Origin: Clostridia bacterium
GTDB taxonomy: Bacteria > Bacillota > Clostridia > Oscillospirales > Acutalibacteraceae
Direction of reading: 5' to 3'
Assembly (NCBI GenBank): GCA_017397125.1
Contig: JAFQKB010000014.1
Span: 1 to 37,477 of the forward strand
Length of the DNA: 37,477 nt
Shown: positions 27,166-34,137 of the stretch, piece by piece
How positions within the stretch are numbered: the first letter of the stretch is position 1
Layout: each line of letters begins with the position of its first letter
The notes under the pieces: generated by a model
Told to the model about the DNA's origin: nothing
The model's database searches: none
The model's input: the letters and a program-made list of their open reading frames with translations, nothing else
Translations under genes and position numbers: made by a program

Positions 27166-27194
27166 ATTTTATCACTTTACCAAAGTAAAGTCAA
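27166..27194 (-). promoter_or_regulatory. his operon promoter
   Basis: Minus-strand TTGACT (27189-27194), exact 17-bp spacer, TAAAAT (27166-27171). This is the only strong promoter upstream of the ten-gene operon. Confidence 0.85.
27174..27191. promoter_or_regulatory. Candidate operator in his promoter
   Basis: A perfect inverted repeat ACTTTAC-CAAA-GTAAAGT fills the promoter spacer and overlaps three bases of the -35 hexamer. A repressor bound here would block RNA polymerase. The nearby YerC-family gene is the obvious candidate binder. Confidence 0.65.
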
Positions 27195-27246
27195 GAGGGA
27201 AAATGCAATATTTTTCTTTTTTATATATTTATATATACATATAGGA

Positions 27247-27276
27247 ATGGCCGGCGGAGAACACTCCGTCGGCCAT
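27247..27276 (-). terminator. Likely terminator after the 62-residue protein gene
   Basis: A 13-bp stem with one G-T pair (27247-27259 with 27264-27276) lies 35 bp past the stop codon. The following minus-strand tract is A/T-rich but not a clean T run, so strength is uncertain. Confidence 0.5.
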
Positions 27277-27310
27277 GGGCAGGGCAGGCTCAGCGTGAGG
27301 TGGTTGCTGT

Positions 27311-27499
27311 TCATTTCTTGTTGCGGATGCCCAGCACCAGCATGGCCACGGCGGCCACGCCGATGACCACGACCAGCACGGTGGTGACCACGGGGGTGCG
27401 GTCGCCGGTGGCGGGGCTGAGGGTAGCGGCTGCCGCCGGGATAGACATAACCGCTACCCAGGCCAGGCAGAGCAGTGTGCGCAGGACGTGTTTCATCAT
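27311..27499 (-). CDS. 62-residue secreted mini-protein with sorting-like tail
   Basis: The sequence reads as a signal peptide (residues 1-25, ending AAAA), a very short segment with SPATGD, then a second hydrophobic helix (~37-57) and a basic tail RNKK. The second half matches the layout of sortase signals (an L/S-P-x-T-G-D motif, hydrophobic stretch, positive tail). If cut at both sites, the exposed peptide would be only about six residues. It may instead stay as a two-helix membrane peptide. It has its own promoter, an AAAGGGTGA ribosome site and its own downstream hairpin, so it looks like a real gene. Not recognised as a known family; neighbours are the his operon and the M56 operon. Confidence 0.6.
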   Translation of the reverse strand: MMKHVLRTLLCLAWVAVMSIPAAAATLSPATGDRTPVVTTVLVVVIGVAAVAMLVLGIRNKK

Positions 27500-27528
27500 G
27501 GGGTCACCCTTTCTCGGTTGATGCCACC

Positions 27529-27557
27529 AGTATAGCACACGTCTGTCCATAAAACAA
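27529..27557 (-). promoter_or_regulatory. Promoter of the 62-residue protein gene
   Basis: Minus-strand TTGTTT (27552-27557), 17-bp spacer, TATACT (27529-27534). The -35 overlaps the T tract of the preceding terminator. Confidence 0.6.
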
Positions 27558-27589
27558 GCCCGCTCTTGAAAGAGTCAAGAGCGGGCTTG
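27555..27589 (-). terminator. Terminator of the BlaI-lipoprotein-M56 operon
   Basis: A 15-bp perfect stem (27555-27569 with 27575-27589) followed on the minus strand by TTTT, 17 bp after the M56 stop codon. Confidence 0.85.
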
Positions 27590-27606
27590 GGAAATTATTT
27601 GCGGGG

Positions 27607-29931
27607 TTATGCAAGGGCGTAGATGCACACGTCATCTTCGGCATCGACCCAAAAAGTGGAATACCCCTCGGCGGCCATCCGGTCCAAGGCATCGGCGGCG
27701 GCAAGCACCCAGGCCTCGTTAGAATCCAGTGGGACTCTTTCATACAAAGCATCTGGCGAGGTCAAAGAGTTGTTCACCGACAGTTCCAACTCCTCTTGGC
27801 CATATATTCGCAGCAGATACTCAAAAAGAATCATCCGGTTGTTGTGTTTTTCAAACACGTGGGCACGGACGCTACACACACCTTCTGTATAGGAATAGTT
27901 ATCTCCGGTTAAGCATAAGGATGCGCCTAAAGGCATCGGGACAGTCGTATCAAAGGGGGACCAGGTATCCCAGCTTCCACTAATGGTGCCGGTCCAAATG
28001 TCGCCCTCCTGCACGAAGGAGCACGAACCATCATAAAAGTAGCGGCGGTCGTCAGAGGCAATTGGACCGGCGCCAGATCCTATAAAATGGGTGCCCGGGG
28101 GAGCGTACAATTCTTGAAATTGGATTTTATCACCATTAAACAGCACCGTATACCCTTTTCCCAGAGACTTGCCAAAGAGGCGTTCCCACAGGTTCACTTC
28201 ACCTACCCACAGCTCAGTTTGGCGTTGCACGCCCAGAACCTGGGCATAGATGGGGGCGGGCGGCGGTGCGGTTGTGGTGGTTGTGCCCATGGTGGTTGTG
28301 GAGGTCGTGGTGGTAGCAGGTTTCGTGGTTGTGGTTGTGGTGGTTGTTACGGCCGTCGTTGCGGTGGTTGTTGTTGTGGTCGTAGCCGTAGTCGTGGTGG
28401 TGGGCGGGTCCGGCTCCGGGTCAGCGTGGGGCGCCAGCACCGCATTGACCGCCTGGCGCTCCGCCTCGGTCAGGGCCAGCAGGCTGTCCCCGGCCCGGAA
28501 GGTGCCGCAGTGGGCGGAATAGTCCACCACCTGGCCGCCTATGCTGATGCGGCAGGTGGTCTCGCACTCGGAAGGATCGGTATGCCAGGGGTGTTTCTGC
28601 ATCCGGTCGGAGATGGCTTTGCTGTCCGGGCGGCTCAGGGCCGTCCAGGTACCGTCTCCCGAGGCGGGGCAGATCCGCAGTATCCCGTCCATGGTCTGGT
28701 CGTAGAGGGCCAGCCACTGGTTGGCGGAGGCCCAGGCCGCCTCGTCCTGCCCCACACCGGTGATGCGGGCGCAGGCGGTGGCCATCAGATATTCCACCAG
28801 CCCGTGCTCCTTGCGGCGGCGCAGGGCGGCTACGTAGCAGTCTACGGTGTCCTCGCCGCCGGACAGGATCCGGTCGTACAGCACCGGGCTGGCTGCGATG
28901 TAATCCTCGGCACGGGAGGAAAAGGCAATCTCGTCGTTATCGGCGATCTGCTGGGCCATATCCAGCAGTTGGGCGTCGGAATAGGGCTGGTCGGGGTTGG
29001 TGAGCAGGCACACCGCCGCCACGGTGGTGGCCACCACGCCGGCCAGCAGGATCCATAGGGTGGGCTTGCGGTAGTGCAGCACCGAGCGGATGCGCCCCTT
29101 TACCGCCGTCTCGCCAAAGGCCACCGGGCAGGCGGCGATGGTGCGGCGGTGTACGCTGCACTGGAGCAGGGTGGAGGCATACAGGTATTTTTCCTCCTCG
29201 GGCAGGCGGCGCACCACCTGCTCGTCGCAGGCCAGCTCGATATCCCGGCACAGCAGGATATAGGCCACCCACAATAGCGGCTGGAACCAATACACCGTCA
29301 GCAGCAAAAAGCCGACCGGCTTCCACCAGTGGTCCCGGCGCTTCAGATGGGCCTGCTCGTGGGCGATGATGTGGGGGCGCTGCTCCTCACTGAGGTTGGT
29401 GGGCAGATAGATCACCGGCCGGAACACCCCCAGGATAAAGGGGGAGTCGATGGCGTCGCACACACGGATGCTTTTCTGCAGAGGCAGGGCCACCTGCACC
29501 CGCCGGTACATCCGCCAGAAGCTGATGACCCCATACAGAAGCATGGCCGCCATGCCCGCCACCCACAGCAGGGCGGCGATGCCGGTGAGGGTCTCCAGGG
29601 GGTGGGGTGAGGCGTCCTCGGCGGGGACGAAATGCTGGTGCAGCACCTGGTTGACCGGGACGTCCAGGGACGGGATGCCGATGTGGATGGAGGGGGTGGT
29701 GGACTGGGTGATATTGGGCGGCACCGTCTGGGCGCTGGGAATGAGGCTCAGAGGGCTCTCAAAGGAGAAGGGCAGCACCAGCCGGACCGCCACCAGCAGC
29801 CACAGGCCGCAGGTGAGGGCCTTGGGGGCGCGCCGCAGCAGCAGCCGCAGCAGGGCCACCGCCAGCACGATCCAGCCGGCGGTGATGCTCATATTCAGTA
29901 GCCGCAGGAATACGGCAGACAGGGTGTCCAT
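27607..29931 (-). CDS. M56-family (BlaR1/MecR1-like) membrane metalloprotease with Thr-rich linker and extra sensor domains
   Basis: 774 residues. Membrane helices at ~14-33, 38-57, 117-138, 204-228 and 291-311. The zinc site HEQAH (191-195) and ELACDEQ (232-238) mark a gluzincin of the M56 type. In BlaR1 this protease destroys the BlaI repressor on signal. Unlike BlaR1, the outside part is not a penicillin-binding domain. It has a ~200-residue alpha/beta region (~315-508), a nearly pure threonine linker (~511-555) and a second domain (~557-774) with no recognised family. Start ATG 29931 has GGAGGGAG upstream. It lies 99 bp after the poly-Thr lipoprotein and in the same direction as blaI, so the three form a probable operon. 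The ligand is unknown. Confidence 0.85.
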   Translation of the reverse strand: MDTLSAVFLRLLNMSITAGWIVLAVALLRLLLRRAPKALTCGLWLLVAVRLVLPFSFESPLSLIPSAQTVPPNITQSTTPSIHIGIPSLDVPVNQVLHQHFVPAEDASPHPLETLTGIAALLWVAGMAAMLLYGVISFWRMYRRVQVALPLQKSIRVCDAIDSPFILGVFRPVIYLPTNLSEEQRPHIIAHEQAHLKRRDHWWKPVGFLLLTVYWFQPLLWVAYILLCRDIELACDEQVVRRLPEEEKYLYASTLLQCSVHRRTIAACPVAFGETAVKGRIRSVLHYRKPTLWILLAGVVATTVAAVCLLTNPDQPYSDAQLLDMAQQIADNDEIAFSSRAEDYIAASPVLYDRILSGGEDTVDCYVAALRRRKEHGLVEYLMATACARITGVGQDEAAWASANQWLALYDQTMDGILRICPASGDGTWTALSRPDSKAISDRMQKHPWHTDPSECETTCRISIGGQVVDYSAHCGTFRAGDSLLALTEAERQAVNAVLAPHADPEPDPPTTTTTATTTTTTTATTAVTTTTTTTTKPATTTTSTTTMGTTTTTAPPPAPIYAQVLGVQRQTELWVGEVNLWERLFGKSLGKGYTVLFNGDKIQFQELYAPPGTHFIGSGAGPIASDDRRYFYDGSCSFVQEGDIWTGTISGSWDTWSPFDTTVPMPLGASLCLTGDNYSYTEGVCSVRAHVFEKHNNRMILFEYLLRIYGQEELELSVNNSLTSPDALYERVPLDSNEAWVLAAADALDRMAAEGYSTFWVDAEDDVCIYALA

Positions 29932-30030
29932 AATCTCCCTCCTTTGACGGGGTTAATCGAAATACTAAAAAGCAAAAACGTTGTCTCGATGGTGTTTTAC
30001 ATAATCTCAAAAGCTCTGGAGCGGGTAGAG

Positions 30031-31149
30031 TCATCCTTCCACGTCTTGGAATAAATAGCCGAGGCCGGGGTCGTCGATCTCGGTGAAATGGGCGGCGCCG
30101 TCCAGATGGGTCAGTTCGCTCAAAGGACCGAAGGACAAGTTCTTAGCCGGATCGCCCAGAGTACATTCACTTATGGAGATCTGCCATACCTGGTCAAAAG
30201 GCGTTCCGTTTCGCTCCCCTTGCAGTCGAAGCTGATAGAACACCTGGAATCCGCGGACCTTTTCAGAAAAGGACAGGGCGTAATAGAAACAAGCCTCCGG
30301 CACGGATATGGAGGTGGTATCTTCTATATCCACACCGGTCAGACGGACACCCATAGTCACAAAACCGGGATACTGTTCCTTGAAAACGCTTCCCTCCACC
30401 GGTACCTCATAGTACGGTGAATTGTAAAAGCCCTTGGAGGTGCCTCCCACCTGTTGTGGCGGCTGCTCCTCCAGGTTGACCATAGAGGCCTTGGGCGGGA
30501 GCGTGGTCAGCTCTTGCATCATCGAGTCTGCCAGGGTAGCCCATGCGGGAAGCCCGTCGGTGGTGTACACATATCCCTTGTCGTTGTGGATCCAATGCAC
30601 GTCCTTTTGATCGGTAAAAGAATAATAATATTGGTCGGCCCTGTTATCCGGACTCCACGCGCTTGAACAGAAGCTGGTCAGTTGTCGGGCAGACAGAGGA
30701 TCGTTGGTATCGGCCACGGCGTAGCGCAGGTCAAACTCTGAAAAAAGCGGCGTATCACCAGCGTTCTGCAGCCAGCAGGAGGAACGCTGTATGGTGAGCT
30801 GCAGGCTGTCGGAATCCATCGTCCGTGCCATCGCCGCCGCCAGCCGCTCATAGGCGGAGTAATCCCCCGGCGGCAGTGTGGTCGTGGTGGTGGTAGGCGC
30901 TGTGGTTGTGGTGGTCGGTTTCTTTGTGGTTGTTGTCGTGGTGGTCGCCGTAGTCGTCGTGGTGGTAGTAGTTGTTGTCGTAGTTGTTGTGGTGGTCGTG
31001 GTGGTCGTGGTGGTCTGGTGGCTGTGGGCGGTGACGGAGGTGCTGACCTCCCCCGGCAGGGAGAGGTCGCTTGTGTCCGTATGGGGCTTGCCGCAGCCGC
31101 CGGTCACAACCAGCAGAACAGCCAACAACCATAGGCCGGCTTTTTTCAT
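30031..31149 (-). CDS. Poly-threonine lipoprotein of the BlaI-M56 operon
   Basis: 372 residues. The signal peptide has lipobox TGGC with Cys19. Residues ~46-93 are almost only threonine with a few Ala, Pro and Lys. The rest (~95-372) is a globular domain with alternating strands and several Cys; its shape recalls LolA/LppX-like or DUF6612-type lipoprotein folds, but that is only an impression. The ATG at 31149 overlaps the BlaI stop by 4 bp (ATGA) and has GGGAGG upstream. It sits between repressor and protease genes, so it is likely a co-sensor or ligand-binding partner on the outer face of the membrane. The Thr linker would carry it through the wall and could be O-glycosylated. Confidence 0.8.
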   Translation of the reverse strand: MKKAGLWLLAVLLVVTGGCGKPHTDTSDLSLPGEVSTSVTAHSHQTTTTTTTTTTTTTTTTTTTTTTATTTTTTTKKPTTTTTAPTTTTTTLPPGDYSAYERLAAAMARTMDSDSLQLTIQRSSCWLQNAGDTPLFSEFDLRYAVADTNDPLSARQLTSFCSSAWSPDNRADQYYYSFTDQKDVHWIHNDKGYVYTTDGLPAWATLADSMMQELTTLPPKASMVNLEEQPPQQVGGTSKGFYNSPYYEVPVEGSVFKEQYPGFVTMGVRLTGVDIEDTTSISVPEACFYYALSFSEKVRGFQVFYQLRLQGERNGTPFDQVWQISISECTLGDPAKNLSFGPLSELTHLDGAAHFTEIDDPGLGYLFQDVEG

Positions 31150-31514
31150 CGGTTTTCCTCCCGGCACCGGTCGATCATCTGCTGCAGCTGCTCCACCTCG
31201 GCGGGGGACAACTGCTTGCGGGTGGTAAAGGCGGCGAAAAACGCCGGCAGAGACCCCTCAAAGGTATCCGCCACGAACTGCTCGCACTGCCGGGCATAGT
31301 ATTCATCCCGGGATATGCGGGAGGTGACGATGCTGCTCTGGTTCTGGAACAGACCACGCTCGCACAGCTTGCGCAGTACGGTATAGGTGGTGGGCTTTTT
31401 CCACAGCAGCTCCTTCTGGCAGATCCGTACCAGCTGGGTGGACGACAGGGGCTCGTTTTCCCAGATCAGCTCGGCAAAGCGGGTCTCCACCACGCCCAGT
31501 TTAGTAATTTCCAT
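31146..31514 (-). CDS. BlaI/MecI-family transcriptional repressor
   Basis: 122 residues, normal size. N-terminal winged helix with the ELIWE segment and TTYTVLRKLCERGLF (recognition helix region, including the conserved T-V-x-T/Y pattern), then a C-terminal dimerisation helix pair. In known systems an M56 protease inactivates it; the matching protease is two genes downstream. Start ATG with AAGGAGA eight bases upstream. A consensus promoter and a 19-bp inverted repeat lie just upstream, so it likely represses its own operon. Confidence 0.9.
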   Translation of the reverse strand: MEITKLGVVETRFAELIWENEPLSSTQLVRICQKELLWKKPTTYTVLRKLCERGLFQNQSSIVTSRISRDEYYARQCEQFVADTFEGSLPAFFAAFTTRKQLSPAEVEQLQQMIDRCREENR

Positions 31515-31529
31515 ACAAACATCTCCTTC

Positions 31530-31548
31530 GGTTTATGATTTGTAAACC
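31530..31548. promoter_or_regulatory. Candidate BlaI operator
   Basis: Inverted repeat GGTTTA-7-TAAACC sits between the promoter and the start codon of the blaI-like gene. On the minus strand its left arm and centre contain TTTACAAAT, similar in feel to the TACA/TGTA cores of BlaI/MecI boxes. A second looser pair, TACA...TGTA, lies just upstream over the -10 (about 31549-31564). Confidence 0.6.
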
Positions 31549-31558
31549 CTACAGCCCT

Positions 31559-31587
31559 AGTGTACCGCCTTTTTCTGCGTTTGTCAA
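31559..31587 (-). promoter_or_regulatory. Promoter of the BlaI-lipoprotein-M56 operon
   Basis: Minus-strand TTGACA (31582-31587), exact 17-bp spacer, TACACT (31559-31564). Confidence 0.8.
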
Positions 31588-31648
31588 GCGTTTTTTGCAC
31601 GAAAGAGGCAAGTTGTACATAATATTCTAATGATTTGCGTATTTTTTA

Positions 31649-31677
31649 TTGACAATGACCTATCTCTCCCGTATAAT
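31649..31677 (+). promoter_or_regulatory. Consensus promoter of the DUF1874-like gene
   Basis: TTGACA (31649-31654), 17-bp spacer, TATAAT (31672-31677): a full consensus match, implying high constitutive expression. Confidence 0.9.
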
Positions 31678-31717
31678 GTAGGCAGGGATTATTCACCCGC
31701 AAGAAAGGAGCGTATAT

Positions 31718-32101
31718 ATGAGCAACCATGCTGATCTGCCGTTGCTGTTGTTGGACAACAGCAATATGATGAACGTGCTGAACGAGGGCGAATTCAAGTG
31801 CTACAATCTGCCCTTTGACGAGGCCAAGGTTATTCTGGAGGCCTATGACGAGGAGGAGATCCTCCGCTGCTTCAGCAATTCGGACCTGGAGAACATCATT
31901 TTCGGCTATCTGGGCATTGCCAGGCGGAATTTTGTGTACAAAAAGATCCGCAATATGCGCCCCGGCCAGCACGCCATCGTGTTTAAGCTGTATGTGACCC
32001 CCTCCGAGACTCAGCCCATCATCCAGGCGGATGACGGTGTGGAGGCCAAGAAGATCCAGAACGTATACGTATATTGCCAGCACCTGATCCGCCAGGCATA
32101 A
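31718..32101 (+). CDS. Small protein resembling the STIV_B116/YddF (DUF1874) fold
   Basis: 127 residues, cytoplasmic. The order of features matches DUF1874/YddF proteins as I recall them: an N-terminal LLLLDNS strand, a short turn and EFKCYNLPFDEAKVIL (compare the Y/F-x-P-x-S/L-EEAK helix), a helix around SDLENIIFGYLGI, a short basic segment, then RPGQHAIVFKLYVTP (compare PGD-x-A-LVFKL). Viral members of the family are ring nucleases (AcrIII-1) with a catalytic His before the middle helix; here that position is Phe/Ser, so nuclease activity is unlikely. It has a consensus promoter, an AAAGGAG site and its own terminator, so it is a highly expressed single gene. Similarity is by eye and moderate; function unknown. 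Confidence 0.5.
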   Translation: MSNHADLPLLLLDNSNMMNVLNEGEFKCYNLPFDEAKVILEAYDEEEILRCFSNSDLENIIFGYLGIARRNFVYKKIRNMRPGQHAIVFKLYVTPSETQPIIQADDGVEAKKIQNVYVYCQHLIRQA

Positions 32102-32110
32102 TCAAGACAG

Positions 32111-32141
32111 AAAAAAGCCACCCCGCTGGGGTGGCTTTTTT
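32111..32141. terminator. Bidirectional terminator
   Basis: A 14-bp perfect stem (32111-32124 with 32128-32141, loop GCT) with A6/T6 ends serves the DUF1874-like gene and the converging methyltransferase-family gene. Confidence 0.9.
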
Positions 32142-32149
32142 TATCTGCA

Positions 32150-33112
32150 TTATTCGGGATAGATGCCTTCTTCTTTCCAGAGCTTGTGCACCAGGCGATA
32201 GCGGTCCAGATCCATACCGGTGTATACGCAGTTGGAGGTGCCGAACACATAGCCGCCACCGTCCACCATGCCCTGCCGGAGGGCGCGGCGCACGTCGGCG
32301 ATGACCTCCTCCTCGGTGCCGGTCTGCAGCAGGCCGCAGTTTACGTTGCCGATAAAGGCCAGCTTGTCGCCGTACGTCTTTTTCAGCTCCAGCAGGTCCA
32401 TGCCGCCCTGGGGGTCGATGGAGTGCAGGGCGTCGGGACCGCACTGAACGATCTGGTCCAGGATGGGCATCAGGTTGCCGTCGCTGTGCTTGATGGTGTA
32501 ATAGCCCAGGTCACGATAGCCGTCGATGAGCTTTTTCAGCACGGGGGCGATCACATCCGCGAACACGTCGGGGGAGAAGAAGGGGTTGACGTTCAGGGCG
32601 TAGTCGGAGCACAGGGCAAAGCCGTCCACCAGCTTGTCGTGCTTGTTGATCTTCTCAGCGAACTCCAGGCGCTTGGCCATACGGGCCTCCTGCTCCTTGA
32701 CCAGGCTCTGGGGGTCCTCATACAGGCGGATGGTCATATCCATCATATCCTCGCCGGTGGGGATCTCCAGGGTGGCGTCTCCGTGCAGCAGCAGGAAAAA
32801 CTCGTCGCCGCTCTTTTCCCGGATGATCTCCAGCAGACGCTTGACCGAGTCAAAGTCCTCGGGATTGGGGTGCACCAGAATGGCGCTGTGGTCAAAGATC
32901 TTGGCCGGCTCGATGAAGGTGTCGGCGATATCCGCCAGCTGCAGCTCTTTCTCCTTGACGCTCATCTGATCCCACTGCTCGTAGTGGCGCTGGCTGGCGT
33001 GCACCTTGCCGATGAGCTCCATGGTCAGGAAGAAAACCAACTCAAAGGTGGGGACTCTTCCGCCGATCTTTTCACGCCGCAGGGTGGCCTCAAATAGTTG
33101 CTTGTGTGTCAT
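32150..33112 (-). CDS. Uroporphyrinogen decarboxylase-family protein (probable corrinoid-type methyltransferase)
   Basis: 320 residues, a TIM-barrel of the URO-D superfamily (PF01208), which includes HemE and the MtaA/CmuA methylcobamide:CoM-type methyltransferases. Visible landmarks are KHSDGNLMPILD, DPQGGMDLLELKKTYG, FIGNVNCGLLQTGT and a late GTSNCVYTGM. HemE's N-terminal RQAGRY motif is missing, so haem synthesis is unlikely; many Clostridia carry such orphan paralogues for methyl-group or aromatic O-demethylation pathways. No corrinoid protein or activator gene is adjacent. The ATG at 33112 follows GGAGG; the longer frame upstream lies in the leader. Confidence 0.8.
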   Translation of the reverse strand: MTHKQLFEATLRREKIGGRVPTFELVFFLTMELIGKVHASQRHYEQWDQMSVKEKELQLADIADTFIEPAKIFDHSAILVHPNPEDFDSVKRLLEIIREKSGDEFFLLLHGDATLEIPTGEDMMDMTIRLYEDPQSLVKEQEARMAKRLEFAEKINKHDKLVDGFALCSDYALNVNPFFSPDVFADVIAPVLKKLIDGYRDLGYYTIKHSDGNLMPILDQIVQCGPDALHSIDPQGGMDLLELKKTYGDKLAFIGNVNCGLLQTGTEEEVIADVRRALRQGMVDGGGYVFGTSNCVYTGMDLDRYRLVHKLWKEEGIYPE

Positions 33113-33197
33113 ATGTTTTCCTCCAAACTGTAGATGCCTGTGTGCGTATGGACCTATCGCCGCTGCGGGGCTTGCCGGGCGGCAACCGTTCCCCATT

Positions 33198-33227
33198 ATT
33201 ATGCCACGGCCCTCTCGTCTTTGTCAA
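33198..33227 (-). promoter_or_regulatory. Promoter of the URO-D-family gene
   Basis: Minus-strand TTGACA (33222-33227), 18-bp spacer, CATAAT (33198-33203). The leader is about 80 bases and contains a short GC-rich hairpin (TTGCCG...CGGCAA, near 33170-33190). Confidence 0.7.
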
Positions 33228-33344
33228 GAAAATATCCTATGCACTTGCACACGAAAACCGTTAAAAATCCTTATTATCAGGCAGAATCATCCCTACGGTA
33301 GCGCTCTGTGGGGAGCAATTTTTGTAACAATGCTGTTTTTCACC

Positions 33345-33373
33345 TTGACGAACACCCGCTGACGGTATACAAT
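33345..33373 (+). promoter_or_regulatory. Promoter of small lipoprotein gene
   Basis: TTGACG (33345-33350), 17-bp spacer, TACAAT (33368-33373). Confidence 0.7.
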
Positions 33374-33404
33374 AGGAGCAAGGAAAACAAAAGGAGACAT
33401 AATC

Positions 33405-33980
33405 ATGAAAAAGATCATTGCCATGGTGTTGCTGCTTTGCCTGCTCGGTTCCCTTACCGCCTGCAAAAAGCCGGACACCAACAATCCCATGCATGAAGTG
33501 AAGGACGACCGCGTTACGGTAGAGGACAGCAAAAAGACCTTCGACTATTTGGGCGTGTCTGTCAGCGCTCCGGAAAAGTGGACCGTCATGGAAACCAACG
33601 CCGACAGCGTCTACTCGTATTATTTCCGCGATCCTAAGTTGGGGGAGGACTGTCAGTTTACCCTTTCGATCACCGGCTCCAAGTTTTTGGAGAAGCGGAC
33701 AGAGGCGGAATACCTGGAATATCTTTCCGGCATGGATGGGTATGAAAACGTAAAAATAAATTCTTTTACGGAAGAAAAGCTCGGCGGCTTTGGATGCACA
33801 AAAATTGCGTTCACCTATTCGAAGAATGACACAGAGTACGTGCAGGTGGATTACCAAAACATACTGATCGGTGTCAGACTGTATAGCTGCAGCATCGTTT
33901 ACCCCGCAGAGGAAAAGGACACTTGCCAGTCTGTGCTCGAGGAGATCGTGAATTCCGTCGACTTCAACCCCGACAACTAA
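33405..33980 (+). CDS. Small lipoprotein
   Basis: 191 residues. Signal peptide with lipobox LTAC (Cys20). The mature part from ~50 is a beta-rich domain (SVSAPEKWTVMETN, then YYFRDP, FTLSITGSKFLE, and a C-terminal VLEEIVNSVDF) of the PsbP/DUF1795-like shape often seen in small firmicute lipoproteins (impression, not confirmed). A single gene with its own promoter, ribosome site AAAGGAG and terminator. Function unknown. Confidence 0.8.
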   Translation: MKKIIAMVLLLCLLGSLTACKKPDTNNPMHEVKDDRVTVEDSKKTFDYLGVSVSAPEKWTVMETNADSVYSYYFRDPKLGEDCQFTLSITGSKFLEKRTEAEYLEYLSGMDGYENVKINSFTEEKLGGFGCTKIAFTYSKNDTEYVQVDYQNILIGVRLYSCSIVYPAEEKDTCQSVLEEIVNSVDFNPDN

Positions 33981-34034
33981 AGAGTCTGCCCCTCCACGGA
34001 GGCTGCAGACGGCGAAAAAACAAACAGCCAAAGG

Positions 34035-34060
34035 AAAAGCCACCCAATCGGGTGGCTTTT
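34035..34060 (+). terminator. Terminator of small lipoprotein gene
   Basis: An 11-bp stem (34035-34045 with 34050-34060, loop AATC) followed by TTTTTT. Confidence 0.85.
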
Positions 34061-34137
34061 TTGGTAAGGTTTGAAAATGAATGGATACGAAAAACGTTTT
34101 TAGTTTTTCTTTTCAAATGAATAATAGTCCCTTTCGA

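Noticed and set aside
27147-27250. T-box or His attenuator ahead of the his operon
   Set aside because: The leader after the promoter is only ~30 bases, with no T-box sequence, His codon run or terminator.
28087-29058. Plus-strand frame rich in Gly/Val repeats over the M56 gene
   Set aside because: It is the complement of the threonine linker codons in a clear M56 gene.
30880-31015. Simple-sequence tract that could act as a phase-variable microsatellite
   Set aside because: Codons for Thr are mixed (ACC, ACG, ACA, ACT), so the DNA is not a uniform repeat; length changes would keep frame and give no switching.
31718-32101. Calling the small protein an active anti-CRISPR ring nuclease
   Set aside because: The catalytic His is not seen, no phage genes or CRISPR array are in the window, and similarity is only by eye.
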